From positions 1 through 64,000 of the forward strand of contig NZ_LFML01000022.1 in NCBI RefSeq assembly GCF_001044425.1: a DNA stretch of 64,000 nt, in the 5' to 3' direction. Under the pieces are notes generated by a model. It made no database searches. It had not been told where the DNA came from and saw nothing but the letters and a program-made list of their open reading frames with translations. Both the position numbers and the translations under genes were made by a program. This DNA comes from Streptomyces roseus. GTDB lineage: Bacteria; Actinomycetota; Actinomycetes; Streptomycetales; Streptomycetaceae. Positions 1-7,182 of this stretch are shown one piece after another (position 1 is the stretch's first letter; each line of letters opens with the position of its first letter).

Positions 1-403
1 CTGCGGCGGAGCGGCCCAACTGGGCGCAGGCCCGCCGGACGGCCTCGGCCAGCCGCTCGGGGCGCACGGGCTTGAGGACGTAGTCCACCGCCTTGAGGTC
101 GAAGGCCTGGACGGCGAACCCCTCGTGGGCGGTGACGAACACGATCAGCGGCGGCCGTGCGAACCCCGCCAGCAGCCGGGCGATGTCGAGGCCGGTCAGG
201 CCCGCCATGTGGATGTCGAGGAAGACGACGTCGATGCCGTCGGGGCCCTCGGGGCCGGTCTCCAGGGCCCGGGTTATCCGCCGCAGGGCCTCCGTGGCGT
301 CCGAGGCGCCCTCGGCGCTGAGCACCCGGGGGTCGCAGCGCAGCAGGTAGAGGAGCTCTTCGAGGAGCGGCTTCTCGTCGTCGACGGCCAGTACGCGCAG
401 CAT
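1..403 (-). CDS. LytTR-type response regulator, N-terminal receiver part (cut by window edge)
   Basis: Receiver domain of a two-component response regulator. It begins at the ATG whose first base is 403 and continues past the left edge, so only about 134 residues are visible. The acidic pair D8-D9, the phosphoacceptor D63 (in FLDIHMAG), T91 and K111 (in YVLKPVRP) are all present, so the receiver should accept phosphate from a partner histidine kinase. The spacing and the phrase FDLKAVDYVLKPV are typical of LytR/AlgR regulators, which carry a C-terminal LytTR DNA-binding domain. That domain is outside the window, so the output-domain assignment is inference. No kinase gene is visible on this side. 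Confidence 0.85.
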   Translation of the reverse strand, partial: MLRVLAVDDEKPLLEELLYLLRCDPRVLSAEGASDATEALRRITRALETGPEGPDGIDVVFLDIHMAGLTGLDIARLLAGFARPPLIVFVTAHEGFAVQAFDLKAVDYVLKPVRPERLAEAVRRACAQLGRSAA

Positions 404-557
404 GCGGTGGAGTGTAGGGACGGTGGCGCCGGGGCGAAACGGTGCGCGGCCCGCCTGCCAGGGGGGAGAGGGGGAGGCAGGGGGCCGCGCGGTCCGGAAG
501 TGGGGGGTGAGGGGGAGGAGGGAGGGGAAGGGCCCGGCGGGGAGGGACGGCAGTGGA

Positions 558-1502
558 TCAGGAGGTGGTGATCAGCTTGCCGTCGGGGGAGACCGCGTAC
601 CAGGTGCCGCCGACGCCCTGGCCGTTGATGTCGCCGGCCTTCTTGTCACCCGTGAAGGTGTAGACGGGCCAGCAGTCGATGGCCTGCTGCTTCTTGCCGT
701 CGGGGCGGTCCAGGACCGAGTAGCCCTTCTCCACGATGCCCTTGGCGTTGGCCTTGTCCACCGGGGGCACCACCGGCCACTTGGCCACGCAGTCGCCGGT
801 GCAGTTGGAGGCCATGGGCCAGGCGGTGTCCTTCTTGAACCGGTACACCGTCATCCCGTTCCCGTCGACGATGTGCTCGCCCAGCTTGGGGTCCTTGGCC
901 ACGGTCAGCGCGCCCGTGGCCTGGCCCGCACCGGCCGGCGCGGCGGCCGCCTTCGCGGCCTTCTTGCCGTCGGGGGCGAGGGCGAACCAGGTGCCGCCGA
1001 CGCCCTGCCCGTTGGTCTCGCCCGCCTTGGTGTCCTTGGCGTACCGGTAGACCGGCCAGCCGGCCACGGTCAGCTGCTTGCTGCCGTCAGTGCGCACGAC
1101 CTCGCCCAGCAGCGCCGCGTCCATGCCCGCGGCGGCGGTGGCGTCACCGGCCGCGACCGCCGGCCAGGCCTTCGCGCAGTCCCCGTCGCAGTTGGACTTC
1201 GGCGGCTTGGCGGTGTCCTTGTCGAAGCGGTAGAGGGTGAGGCCGGCGCTGTCGGTGAGCAGGGCGCCGATCTGCTCGTTCTGGGAGACCGCCAGCTGTC
1301 CGGCGCCCTTGGCGTCCGCGGCGCCGCCGGCGCTGCCCGCCCCGTAGTCGGAGCCGTACTCGCCGGCACCGGCGGCGGGAGCCACGGACGCGGCCCCGGC
1401 CGGCTTCGCGTTGCCCGCCGTGTCGTCCCCGCCGCAGGCGGTCGCCGTCAGGGCGACGACGACTGCGACGGCGGCCAGGGTGGTTCCGCGCTTGATGCCC
1501 AT
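558..1502 (-). CDS. SCO0930-like lipoprotein with duplicated secreted repeats
   Basis: Predicted membrane-anchored lipoprotein of 314 residues. The ATG at 1502 is preceded by GGGAGAG at a good distance; a longer in-frame extension to 1562 lacks a site and would bury the signal peptide. The N-terminus is basic, then hydrophobic, then TATAC-GG, so the Cys near residue 23 is the probable lipidated residue. The mature part contains an internal duplication. Each half has a block of the type YRFDKDT..SNC.GDC..WP followed by a block WPVYRY.KD...G..NGQGVGGTW. These match the family known as secreted repeat of unknown function (Lipoprotein_15). The paired cysteines in the NC.GDC blocks may form disulfides or bind a metal. 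The function is unknown; it acts outside the membrane. Confidence 0.8.
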   Translation of the reverse strand: MGIKRGTTLAAVAVVVALTATACGGDDTAGNAKPAGAASVAPAAGAGEYGSDYGAGSAGGAADAKGAGQLAVSQNEQIGALLTDSAGLTLYRFDKDTAKPPKSNCDGDCAKAWPAVAAGDATAAAGMDAALLGEVVRTDGSKQLTVAGWPVYRYAKDTKAGETNGQGVGGTWFALAPDGKKAAKAAAAPAGAGQATGALTVAKDPKLGEHIVDGNGMTVYRFKKDTAWPMASNCTGDCVAKWPVVPPVDKANAKGIVEKGYSVLDRPDGKKQQAIDCWPVYTFTGDKKAGDINGQGVGGTWYAVSPDGKLITTS

Positions 1503-1626
1503 CTTGATCTCTCCCACGTGTGGTGTCTCCGTGCCCGCCGCCCGTTTCCGGTGCGTCGGCAACCGTGCTCAGGACACGCCCTGTCGGGGTCGATCTGTTC
1601 AAGCGGATTCCTGTGGGCTGTTTCAC

Positions 1627-2742
1627 TCACCCCGGACCGAACCCGGAGCGCCGCAGAGCCGTGACCACGGCAAGGCCCAACACCTGGTGTCCGGAGTCGT
1701 TGGGGTGCAGTCCGTCCGCCAGGTGCTCCGGGCCCAGGAGGTCGCGGCCCGGGAGCAGGGCGAGCCGGTCGTCCCCGGCGGCGATCCGGTCGCGGACCGC
1801 CCGCTCCATCGCGTCGCGCAGGGCGCCCAGGGTGGCCCCGAGCCGGTTCGGGGTCCGCTCGGCGTCGGGCCGCAGGACGGGGGAGACCAGCAGCAGCGGG
1901 GTCCGCGGATGCCCTTGGCGGACCAGGTCGAGGAAGGCGCGGGTGGTCTCGTACAGGAGCGGTACCGAAAAGGGCACGCGGGACCAGCAGTTGGTGCCGA
2001 ACGCGAGGGTGATGACATCGGCGGGCAGGCCCGCGATCTGCTCGGCGGTGGCGAGCTCCCCCCGGGCGGCGCCCGCGTACCCGAGGTTGACCGTGTCCCA
2101 GCCCAGCGCCCGCCCGGCGACCGCGGGCCAGCCGTGGGCGGGCCGGGTCGACCACCAGCCCTCGGTGATCGAATCGCCGTGCACCACCCAGCGCGGGGCG
2201 GGCGGGGCGGGCGCCACCGTGCCGCCGATCCCGCGCAGGCCGAGGATCAGCGGGGACTGCGCCTCCGGCGGGTGGAGGGTGAAGGGTCCGGCCCCGCCGG
2301 GCAGTTCGATCCGTACGACGGCCTCGGCGGCCGGCTCCGTCCAGACCTCGCGGACCACACCGTGCCGGTCCCACAGGGCGAAGGCGTGCGCGAGGTCGCG
2401 CAGCGCGTCGGTGGGGCCGGGCACGGTCGCCCGGTAGCGGATCTCCACGGCCCGCGCCGCGTGGGCGGTGAACTCCAGACGCACCCCTATCGGGAGCGTG
2501 GCCCGCTCCCCGGTGTCCCAGGGCAGCCGCATGGAGTCCTCGGGGTCGGCCCGGACCGGGCGCCCCTCGTCCAGCCAGGCGACCCCGCGCAGGAACGGTC
2601 CGGGGTCCAGCCAGTGCGGGGCGCCGTCGCCGTCGGCGGCGACGGCGACGGCCTCCGCGGCGCCGATCGCGCTCGTGGTGCTCGTCGCGTCAGTCGCGTC
2701 AGTCGTGGCGTTCGTGGCGTCCATGGCCTTCGCCGCGTTCAC
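1627..2742 (-). CDS. SGNH/GDSL-family hydrolase
   Basis: Serine hydrolase of the SGNH superfamily, probably an esterase or carbohydrate deacetylase acting in the cytoplasm, since no signal peptide is visible. I place the start at GTG 2742 because GGAGG lies 6 bases upstream; ATG 2724 and GTG 2784 are alternatives. With this start the protein has 371 residues. The nucleophile is S191 in HGDSI (block I), the oxyanion Asn is in FGTNCW (about residue 257), and the Asp-His pair is in DGLHPND (about residue 348). The first 170 residues form a beta-rich domain typical of two-domain SGNH enzymes. The N-terminus has a low-complexity Asp-Ala-Thr stretch. The substrate cannot be read from the sequence. 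Confidence 0.8.
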   Translation of the reverse strand: MNAAKAMDATNATTDATDATSTTSAIGAAEAVAVAADGDGAPHWLDPGPFLRGVAWLDEGRPVRADPEDSMRLPWDTGERATLPIGVRLEFTAHAARAVEIRYRATVPGPTDALRDLAHAFALWDRHGVVREVWTEPAAEAVVRIELPGGAGPFTLHPPEAQSPLILGLRGIGGTVAPAPPAPRWVVHGDSITEGWWSTRPAHGWPAVAGRALGWDTVNLGYAGAARGELATAEQIAGLPADVITLAFGTNCWSRVPFSVPLLYETTRAFLDLVRQGHPRTPLLLVSPVLRPDAERTPNRLGATLGALRDAMERAVRDRIAAGDDRLALLPGRDLLGPEHLADGLHPNDSGHQVLGLAVVTALRRSGFGPG

Positions 2743-2843
2743 GGTGGGCCTCCGATCGTCGGTCCGGGCGGCATGCTGCGGCACATCTGACGAGGTGTCA
2801 ACGAAGGGGCCCCGGGGACCCTGCGCACTGATCGATCATCCGT

Positions 2844-2903
2844 GCGCAACGAAGGACCATCCAGGACAGATCCGCGCAACGATCGTGCGGCAATGTGCAA
2901 GGA
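2844..2903 (+). promoter_or_regulatory. Triple half-site operator upstream of the amino-acid permease
   Basis: Three direct half-sites lie just upstream of a promoter-like element: GCGCAACGA at 2844 and at 2874, and the weaker GTGCAAGGA at 2895. The first bases lie 67, 37 and 16 bases upstream of the -35 box at 2911. The same motif recurs upstream of davA with nearly the same spacing (69, 38 and 16). Direct half-sites spaced by whole helical turns fit an Lrp/AsnC-type regulator, and such a gene follows the permease. The binding protein is inferred. Confidence 0.6.
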
Positions 2904-2910
2904 TGGTGCA

Positions 2911-2940
2911 TTACGGGCGGTATCTCTCAGCTCGTAGGCT
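2911..2940 (+). promoter_or_regulatory. Candidate promoter of the permease-Lrp operon
   Basis: TTACGG (2911-2916), an 18-base spacer and TAGGCT (2935-2940) resemble a housekeeping-sigma promoter. It lies downstream of the three half-sites and about 130 bases before the permease start, leaving a long untranslated leader. The rest of the 333-base gap between 2743 and 3075 shows nothing else I recognise. Confidence 0.45.
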
Positions 2941-3075
2941 CACTCGCTGTACGTGGAGTGGCGCGGACCGCCTGCTCGGCGGTCCCCCATGCCCAGGCTC
3001 CTTTGTCTGTGTCCTGCCCCGGACCGCTGCGGTCGATGCCTCAGTCCCCATCCGCAGTGTCAAAGGAGTCCCCTC

Positions 3076-4548
3076 GTGCTCGAAACCGGCCAGGCGCCAC
3101 CGCTCACCTCCGGGCCCCGCAAGCCCGTGAACCCCCTGCTGCGCCGCAAGCCCGTCGAGCAGATGGTCGCCGAGGGCGGCCAGGGCGAGGGCGGCAATCT
3201 GCGCCGCTCGCTCACCATGTGGCAGCTGACCATGATCAGCATCGGCGCCACCCTGGGCACCGGCATCTTCGTCGTCCTCGGCGAGGCGGCCCCCAAGGCC
3301 GGCCCGGCCGTCACGATCTCCTTCGTCATCGCGGGCCTGACCGCGCTGTTCTCGGCCCTCTCCTACGCGGAGCTGGCCGGCTCGGTGCCGGTCTCCGGCT
3401 CCTCGTACTCGTACTCGTACGTGACCATGGGCGAGTTCATCGCCTGGATCTGCGGCTGGTGCCTGGTCCTGGAGTACGCCGTTTCCGTCTCGGCCGTGGC
3501 CGTCGGCTGGGGCCAGTACCTGAACGAGCTGCTCGACGGGACCATAGGCGTCACGCTCCCCGAGAAGCTCTCCGCCGCCCCGCTGGGCGAGGGCGGCTGG
3601 ATCAACCTGCCGTCCCTGGTCGTGGTCCTGCTCGCCATGGTCTTCCTGCTGCGCGGCGCCAAGGAGAGCGCGCGGATCAACACGATCATGGTCGTGGTGA
3701 AGATCGTCACGCTGGTGCTCTTCATCGGCATCGGCGTCATGGGCATCAAGTCCGGCAACTACGCCCCGCTGGCCCCGCTCGGCGTCACCGGCATCAGCGC
3801 CGCCGCCTCCACCCTCTTCTTCTCCTACATCGGCTTCGACGCCGCCTCCACCGCCGGTGAGGAAGCCAAGAACCCGAAGAAGGACCTGCCCCGCGCGATC
3901 ATGCTGTCGCTGGGCATCGTCACCGTCCTGTACTGCCTCGTCGCCTTCGTCGCCGTCGGTGCCCTGCCGTGGAAGGACTTCGAGGGCACCGAGGCCGCGC
4001 TGGCCCAGATCATGACCAACGTCACCGGTGACAGCTTCTGGGGCGTCGTCCTCGCGGCCGGCGCCGTCGTCGCCATCGCGTCCGTCGTCTTCGCCGTCCT
4101 CTACGGACAGACCCGCATCCTCTTCGCGATGTCCCGCGACGGCCTCGTCCCCAAGATCTTCGCCAAGGTCGACGCCAAGACCGGCGCCCCCCGCGCCAAC
4201 GTGGTCATCGTCTCCCTCTTCTGCGGCGCGCTCGCGGCGTTCATCCCCCTGGGTGAGCTGGCCAACGCGACCAGCATCGGCACGCTCTTCGCCTTCGCCC
4301 TCGTCAACATCGCGGTCGTGATCCTGCGCCGCACCAAGCCCGACATGCCGCGCACCTTCAAGGTGGCGCTGTTCCCGGTCACGCCGATCCTGGGCTTCCT
4401 CGCCTGCGGCTACATGATGTACAGCCTGCCGGTCGCCACGTGGGTCGCTTTCGGTGTCTGGATGGCCGTCGGCCTCGTGGTCTACTTCCTGTACGGCATC
4501 CGCCGCTCCCGACTGGCCACGGCAGAAGTGGCCACAGCAGAAAAGTGA
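3076..4548 (+). CDS. APC-superfamily amino-acid permease (cationic amino-acid transporter type)
   Basis: Integral membrane amino-acid/proton symporter of about 490 residues. I choose GTG 3076 because AAAGGAG sits 7 bases upstream; an in-frame ATG at 2953 has no site. The first helix carries the APC signature TMISIGATLGTGIFVVLG, and the phrases FSALSYAELAGSVPVSGSSYSYSYV and GFDAASTAGEEAKNPKKDLP (each in parts of the protein about residues 90-115 and 230-250) are typical of the CAT subfamily for basic amino acids. Around 12 hydrophobic segments are visible. An Lrp/AsnC gene follows after 10 bases, so the two are almost certainly one transcript. The operator array shared with davAB suggests lysine or arginine as substrate; that is inference. 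Confidence 0.88.
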   Translation: MLETGQAPPLTSGPRKPVNPLLRRKPVEQMVAEGGQGEGGNLRRSLTMWQLTMISIGATLGTGIFVVLGEAAPKAGPAVTISFVIAGLTALFSALSYAELAGSVPVSGSSYSYSYVTMGEFIAWICGWCLVLEYAVSVSAVAVGWGQYLNELLDGTIGVTLPEKLSAAPLGEGGWINLPSLVVVLLAMVFLLRGAKESARINTIMVVVKIVTLVLFIGIGVMGIKSGNYAPLAPLGVTGISAAASTLFFSYIGFDAASTAGEEAKNPKKDLPRAIMLSLGIVTVLYCLVAFVAVGALPWKDFEGTEAALAQIMTNVTGDSFWGVVLAAGAVVAIASVVFAVLYGQTRILFAMSRDGLVPKIFAKVDAKTGAPRANVVIVSLFCGALAAFIPLGELANATSIGTLFAFALVNIAVVILRRTKPDMPRTFKVALFPVTPILGFLACGYMMYSLPVATWVAFGVWMAVGLVVYFLYGIRRSRLATAEVATAEK

Positions 4549-4558
4549 TCCACCCGCA

Positions 4559-5014
4559 GTGCGACTGAACGATCTCGACGAACGCATCGTGCACGCCCTC
4601 GCCGAGGACGCCCGCCGCTCCTACGCCGACATCGGCTCCGAGGTCGGACTCTCGGCCCCCGCCGTGAAGCGTCGCGTGGACCGGCTGCGGGCGGAGGGAG
4701 CCATCACCGGCTTCACCGTCCGCGTGGACCCCGCCGCCATGGGCTGGGAGACCGAGGGCTTCATCGAGATCTACTGCCGCCACAACACCTCGCCGGACGA
4801 CATCCGGCGGGGTCTGGAGCGGTACCCCGAGGTGGTGTCCGCGTCGACCGTCACCGGCGACGCGGACGCCCTCGTCCAGGTCTTCGCCTCCGACATGCGG
4901 CATTTCGAGCGGGTGCTGGAACGCATCGCGGGCGAGCCGTTCGTGGAGCGCACCAAGTCGGTCCTGGTCCTCTCCCCCCTGCTGCGCCGCTTCACCTCGG
5001 GCGCCCCGGCCTGA
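4559..5014 (+). CDS. Lrp/AsnC-family transcriptional regulator
   Basis: DNA-binding regulator of 151 residues, the usual length for the family. GTG 4559 begins 11 bases after the permease stop; the family N-terminus (LNDLDERIVHALAEDARRSY) begins right there. Residues 1-60 form the helix-turn-helix (IGSEVGLSAPAVKRRVDRL) and residues 65-145 the RAM ligand-binding domain. The gene is cotranscribed with an amino-acid permease, a common arrangement in which the regulator senses the transported amino acid. It is the best candidate for the protein that binds the GCGCAACGA half-sites at 2844-2903 and 7045-7106. Confidence 0.88.
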   Translation: MRLNDLDERIVHALAEDARRSYADIGSEVGLSAPAVKRRVDRLRAEGAITGFTVRVDPAAMGWETEGFIEIYCRHNTSPDDIRRGLERYPEVVSASTVTGDADALVQVFASDMRHFERVLERIAGEPFVERTKSVLVLSPLLRRFTSGAPA

Positions 5015-5060
5015 GCCGTGTCTTCCGGCCCCGGGCCCGCCGTGATCCGAAGGACACGGC
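5015..5060. terminator. Bidirectional stem-loop between convergent genes
   Basis: GCCGTGTC (5015-5022) pairs with GACACGGC (5053-5060), and the inner bases can extend the stem imperfectly. It fills the gap between the Lrp gene and the WhiB-like gene, so it can serve both. There is no T-run, which is normal in Streptomyces. Confidence 0.55.
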
Positions 5061-5061
5061 C

Positions 5062-5364
5062 CTAAGCGGACTTTCGCGCCGTGGCGGCGTGTGCCGGGCT
5101 CTGCAGGGCGCGGCGCTCCTCTTCCGTCAGCCCGCCCCACACGCCGAACGGCTCGCGGGTCCGCAGGGCGTGCTCCAGGCACGCGGTGCGCACCGGGCAG
5201 ACCGCGCAGACCCGCTTCGCGGCCTCGTCGCGGTCGTCGCGCTCCTCGCCCCGCTCCCCGGCCGGGTGGTAGAAGCGGCCCGGTCCCAGATTCCGGCAGG
5301 CGGCCCGCAGCTGCCACTGCCAGTGGTGGCCGGCGGCGCCGGGCAGGCGTGAGACGTCGTTCAT
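5062..5364 (-). CDS. WhiB-like iron-sulfur regulatory protein
   Basis: Small actinobacterial regulator of 100 residues. The ATG at 5364 has GAGAGGA upstream. Four conserved cysteines are present: C23, C53, C56 and C62 (CxxC followed by CxxxxxC). They bind a 4Fe-4S cluster in this family. The turn motif GVWGG at residues 74-78 and the following basic tail are the usual DNA or sigma-factor contacts. WhiB-like proteins act with the principal sigma factor in development and redox responses. I cannot tell which paralogue this is. The insertion GERGEERDDRDEAA between the first and second Cys is longer than in many members. Confidence 0.92.
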   Translation of the reverse strand: MNDVSRLPGAAGHHWQWQLRAACRNLGPGRFYHPAGERGEERDDRDEAAKRVCAVCPVRTACLEHALRTREPFGVWGGLTEEERRALQSPAHAATARKSA

Positions 5365-5468
5365 CGCAGGTCCTCTCGGTCCTTTCGTGTGCACGGGATT
5401 CCCCGCGTGTGACCGCTGCGCGCGCCGTGAAACGTGCGGGCCCCGTCCCCGGCCCGCGGACTCCGGCG

Positions 5469-6185
5469 TCAGGCCGTCGTGTCCGGGGTGCGTACGCCCA
5501 TGAAGACCGGGCGGCGGCGCAGGGTGAAGCCCATCGATTCGTAGAGGGCGATGGCGCCCGTGTTGTCCGCCGCCGCGTGCAGGAACGGGCGGTCGCCCCG
5601 CTCCCGGATCCCGGCGGCCACCGCCCGGATCAGCCGGCTCGCGAGCCCCCTGCCCCGGTGGTCCGGGTGCGTGCAGACCGCGCTGATCTCCGACCAGCCG
5701 GGCGGGCGCATCCGTTCCCCCGCCATCGCGACGAGCCGGCCCTCGTGCCGGATCCCGAGGTAGGTGCCCAGCTCGACCGTCCGCCGGGCGAAGGGCCCCG
5801 GCTTCGTCAGGGCGACCAGCTCCAGCATCTCAGGCACCTCGGCGGGCCCCAGCAGGACCGCCTCCGCCGCGGCCTCGGCCCGTACCGCCCCGCCGTCCAG
5901 CTGCACGCCCGGTATCGCGTGCTCCGTCGTCCACCCCGGGGGCGGGGTCGGCAGGCCGGTGATCCACACCGTGGTGCCCGGGCCGGCCAGCGCCGCCAGA
6001 TCCGCCCAGGACGCCGGGTCCTGCGGGTCCGCGAGCGCGGCGAACGGCGAGATCTCGGCGGCGTACCGGGCCGCCAGCCCCCGGGGCCCGGTTTCGGCGA
6101 GGGCGCTGCTCGGGCCGGTCAGCGCGGCCCAGACCGGGTTGTCGAGGACGTGCACGGGCGTGGCCGTATCGGTGTCGGGCGCCAT
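5469..6185 (-). CDS. GNAT-family N-acetyltransferase
   Basis: Acetyl-CoA-dependent acetyltransferase of 238 residues. The start is ATG 6185, with AAGGAG 11 bases upstream. The acetyl-CoA-binding motif HPDHRGRGLASRLI (motif A) lies near residue 175, followed by the NTGAIALYESMGF segment (motif B) near residue 215. The C-terminal half matches FR47-like acetyltransferases; the N-terminal 110 residues are a less conserved domain that probably sets substrate choice. The substrate is unknown. It stands alone, with divergent small genes upstream. Confidence 0.82.
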   Translation of the reverse strand: MAPDTDTATPVHVLDNPVWAALTGPSSALAETGPRGLAARYAAEISPFAALADPQDPASWADLAALAGPGTTVWITGLPTPPPGWTTEHAIPGVQLDGGAVRAEAAAEAVLLGPAEVPEMLELVALTKPGPFARRTVELGTYLGIRHEGRLVAMAGERMRPPGWSEISAVCTHPDHRGRGLASRLIRAVAAGIRERGDRPFLHAAADNTGAIALYESMGFTLRRRPVFMGVRTPDTTA

Positions 6186-6345
6186 GGGGTGGGGAACTCC
6201 TTCCCTCGGGGACGGCAGCACGAGCGCCGCACACCTTCTTGACGGCCCCGCGCACCGCCACGAGACTGCTGGTGACGACGGTCACGAAAGTCAGCGTCCG
6301 TCGCGGGCGGGTTTATGCCCCAGGAGTGGGACGGAGTCGGTGGAC

Positions 6346-6456
6346 ATGGCCAGGACGGTGGGCGCACGCGTGCGGATCCTCCGTCGCTGGTGGCTGACCC
6401 GGCGCCTGCACATCGATCTGCTGCGTGTGCGCAGCGCCTTCCGCGCGAGCGCCTGA
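6346..6456 (+). CDS. Putative leader peptide of the actinobacterial sulfur-metabolism type, lacking cysteine
   Basis: A 36-residue reading frame with GGAG 9 bases before ATG 6346. Its core LTRRLHIDLLRVRSAFR matches the pattern LTxRxHIDLxRVxSAxC of small peptides that precede cysteine, sulfate and thiol genes in Streptomyces, where ribosome stalling at Cys codons is thought to control the operon. Here the Cys position is replaced (SAFRASA) and the peptide contains no Cys. The next gene, 174 bases downstream, encodes a thioredoxin-fold protein, which fits the sulfur/thiol setting. The gap 6457-6630 is very GC-rich and can fold strongly. Expression is inferred. Confidence 0.6.
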   Translation: MARTVGARVRILRRWWLTRRLHIDLLRVRSAFRASA

Positions 6457-6630
6457 ACCCTCGTCCCGAACGCCGCGCACGGCCTCCCGGCGGTCCCGCC
6501 CGACCGCGGGCCCCGGGCGCTCCACGGCCGCCGCGCCGCGTACGCACCCCCGCACCGCCTCCGTGAACCCGGCCGCGCGCCGCGCCGCCGGGAGGTCCGC
6601 CACGCCCTCGCGCCGTCCTCAAGGAGAGTC

Positions 6631-7002
6631 ATGCTGCCCTCGGTCCAGCCCCGAACCGGTCCCGCCCTCGTCCTGCGCGGCCGCATCGGCGCCGGCTTCT
6701 CGCCCGTACCGCACCGCTACCGCCTGTACCTGCGCACGGACTGTCCCAGCTCCCTGCGCGTGGCGGCCGCGCTCGCCCGGCTGGGCCTGGAGGACTCCGT
6801 CGCCACCACCCTGCTCTCCACGCCCGCCTCGTACGAGGCGCTGCGCCGGGCCTACGAGGCCGCCGGACACTACGACGGCGCGCTGACCGTCCCCGCCCTG
6901 TGCGACACCTGGAGCGGCCGCGTCATCGGCAATGACACGGACGATATCCTCGACGACCTGTGGCGGCTGCACGGCCACCCGTCCTTCCGCGCCGACACGT
7001 AG
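6631..7002 (+). CDS. Stand-alone thioredoxin-fold domain resembling glutathionyl-hydroquinone reductase
   Basis: Protein of 123 residues starting at ATG 6631 after CAAGGAGAGTC. The segment HRYRLYLRTDCPSSLRV carries C38 where ECM4/YqjG-type reductases carry their catalytic Cys (ACPWAHR). The later segments YDGALTVPALCD and SNDT-like GNDTDDILDDL match the N-terminal domain of that family. The C-terminal all-helical glutathione-transferase domain is absent, so the protein is about one third of the family length. Streptomyces makes mycothiol rather than glutathione, so the natural thiol is probably mycothiol or the protein has another role. The preceding leader-like peptide supports a link to thiol metabolism. 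Confidence 0.6.
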   Translation: MLPSVQPRTGPALVLRGRIGAGFSPVPHRYRLYLRTDCPSSLRVAAALARLGLEDSVATTLLSTPASYEALRRAYEAAGHYDGALTVPALCDTWSGRVIGNDTDDILDDLWRLHGHPSFRADT

Positions 7003-7044
7003 CCGCGGGCGGGCCGTGGGCGGGAGGGGATCCCGAAAGGCCTG

Positions 7045-7106
7045 GCGCAACGAATCGCCGCCGGCCCCGCAAAACGCGCAACGAATCGATGCGCCGAGCG
7101 CAACGG
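7045..7106 (+). promoter_or_regulatory. Triple half-site operator upstream of davAB
   Basis: GCGCAACGAATCG occurs at 7045-7057 and again, identically, at 7076-7088; a third copy, GCGCAACGG, begins at 7098. The first bases are 69, 38 and 16 bases upstream of the -35 box at 7114. This matches the array upstream of the amino-acid permease (67, 37 and 16). A shared Lrp/AsnC regulator, encoded at 4559-5014, is the simplest explanation. Confidence 0.65.
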
Positions 7107-7113
7107 TCATGGC

Positions 7114-7143
7114 TTGTCGGCGTCGAACGGGTGAACGTACCTT
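7114..7143 (+). promoter_or_regulatory. Candidate promoter of davAB
   Basis: TTGTCG (7114-7119), an 18-base spacer and TACCTT (7138-7143) form a good housekeeping-type promoter about 40 bases before the davA start. The half-site array lies immediately upstream, a position suited to activation. Confidence 0.5.
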
Positions 7144-7182
7144 CAATAGGACCCACTCCCCTCCTGCCACAGAGGTACGCCC

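Noticed and set aside
2911..4587. Minus-strand frame of about 558 codons opposite the permease
   Set aside because: Its product is Asp/Gly/His-rich shadow sequence; the permease on the plus strand is certain.
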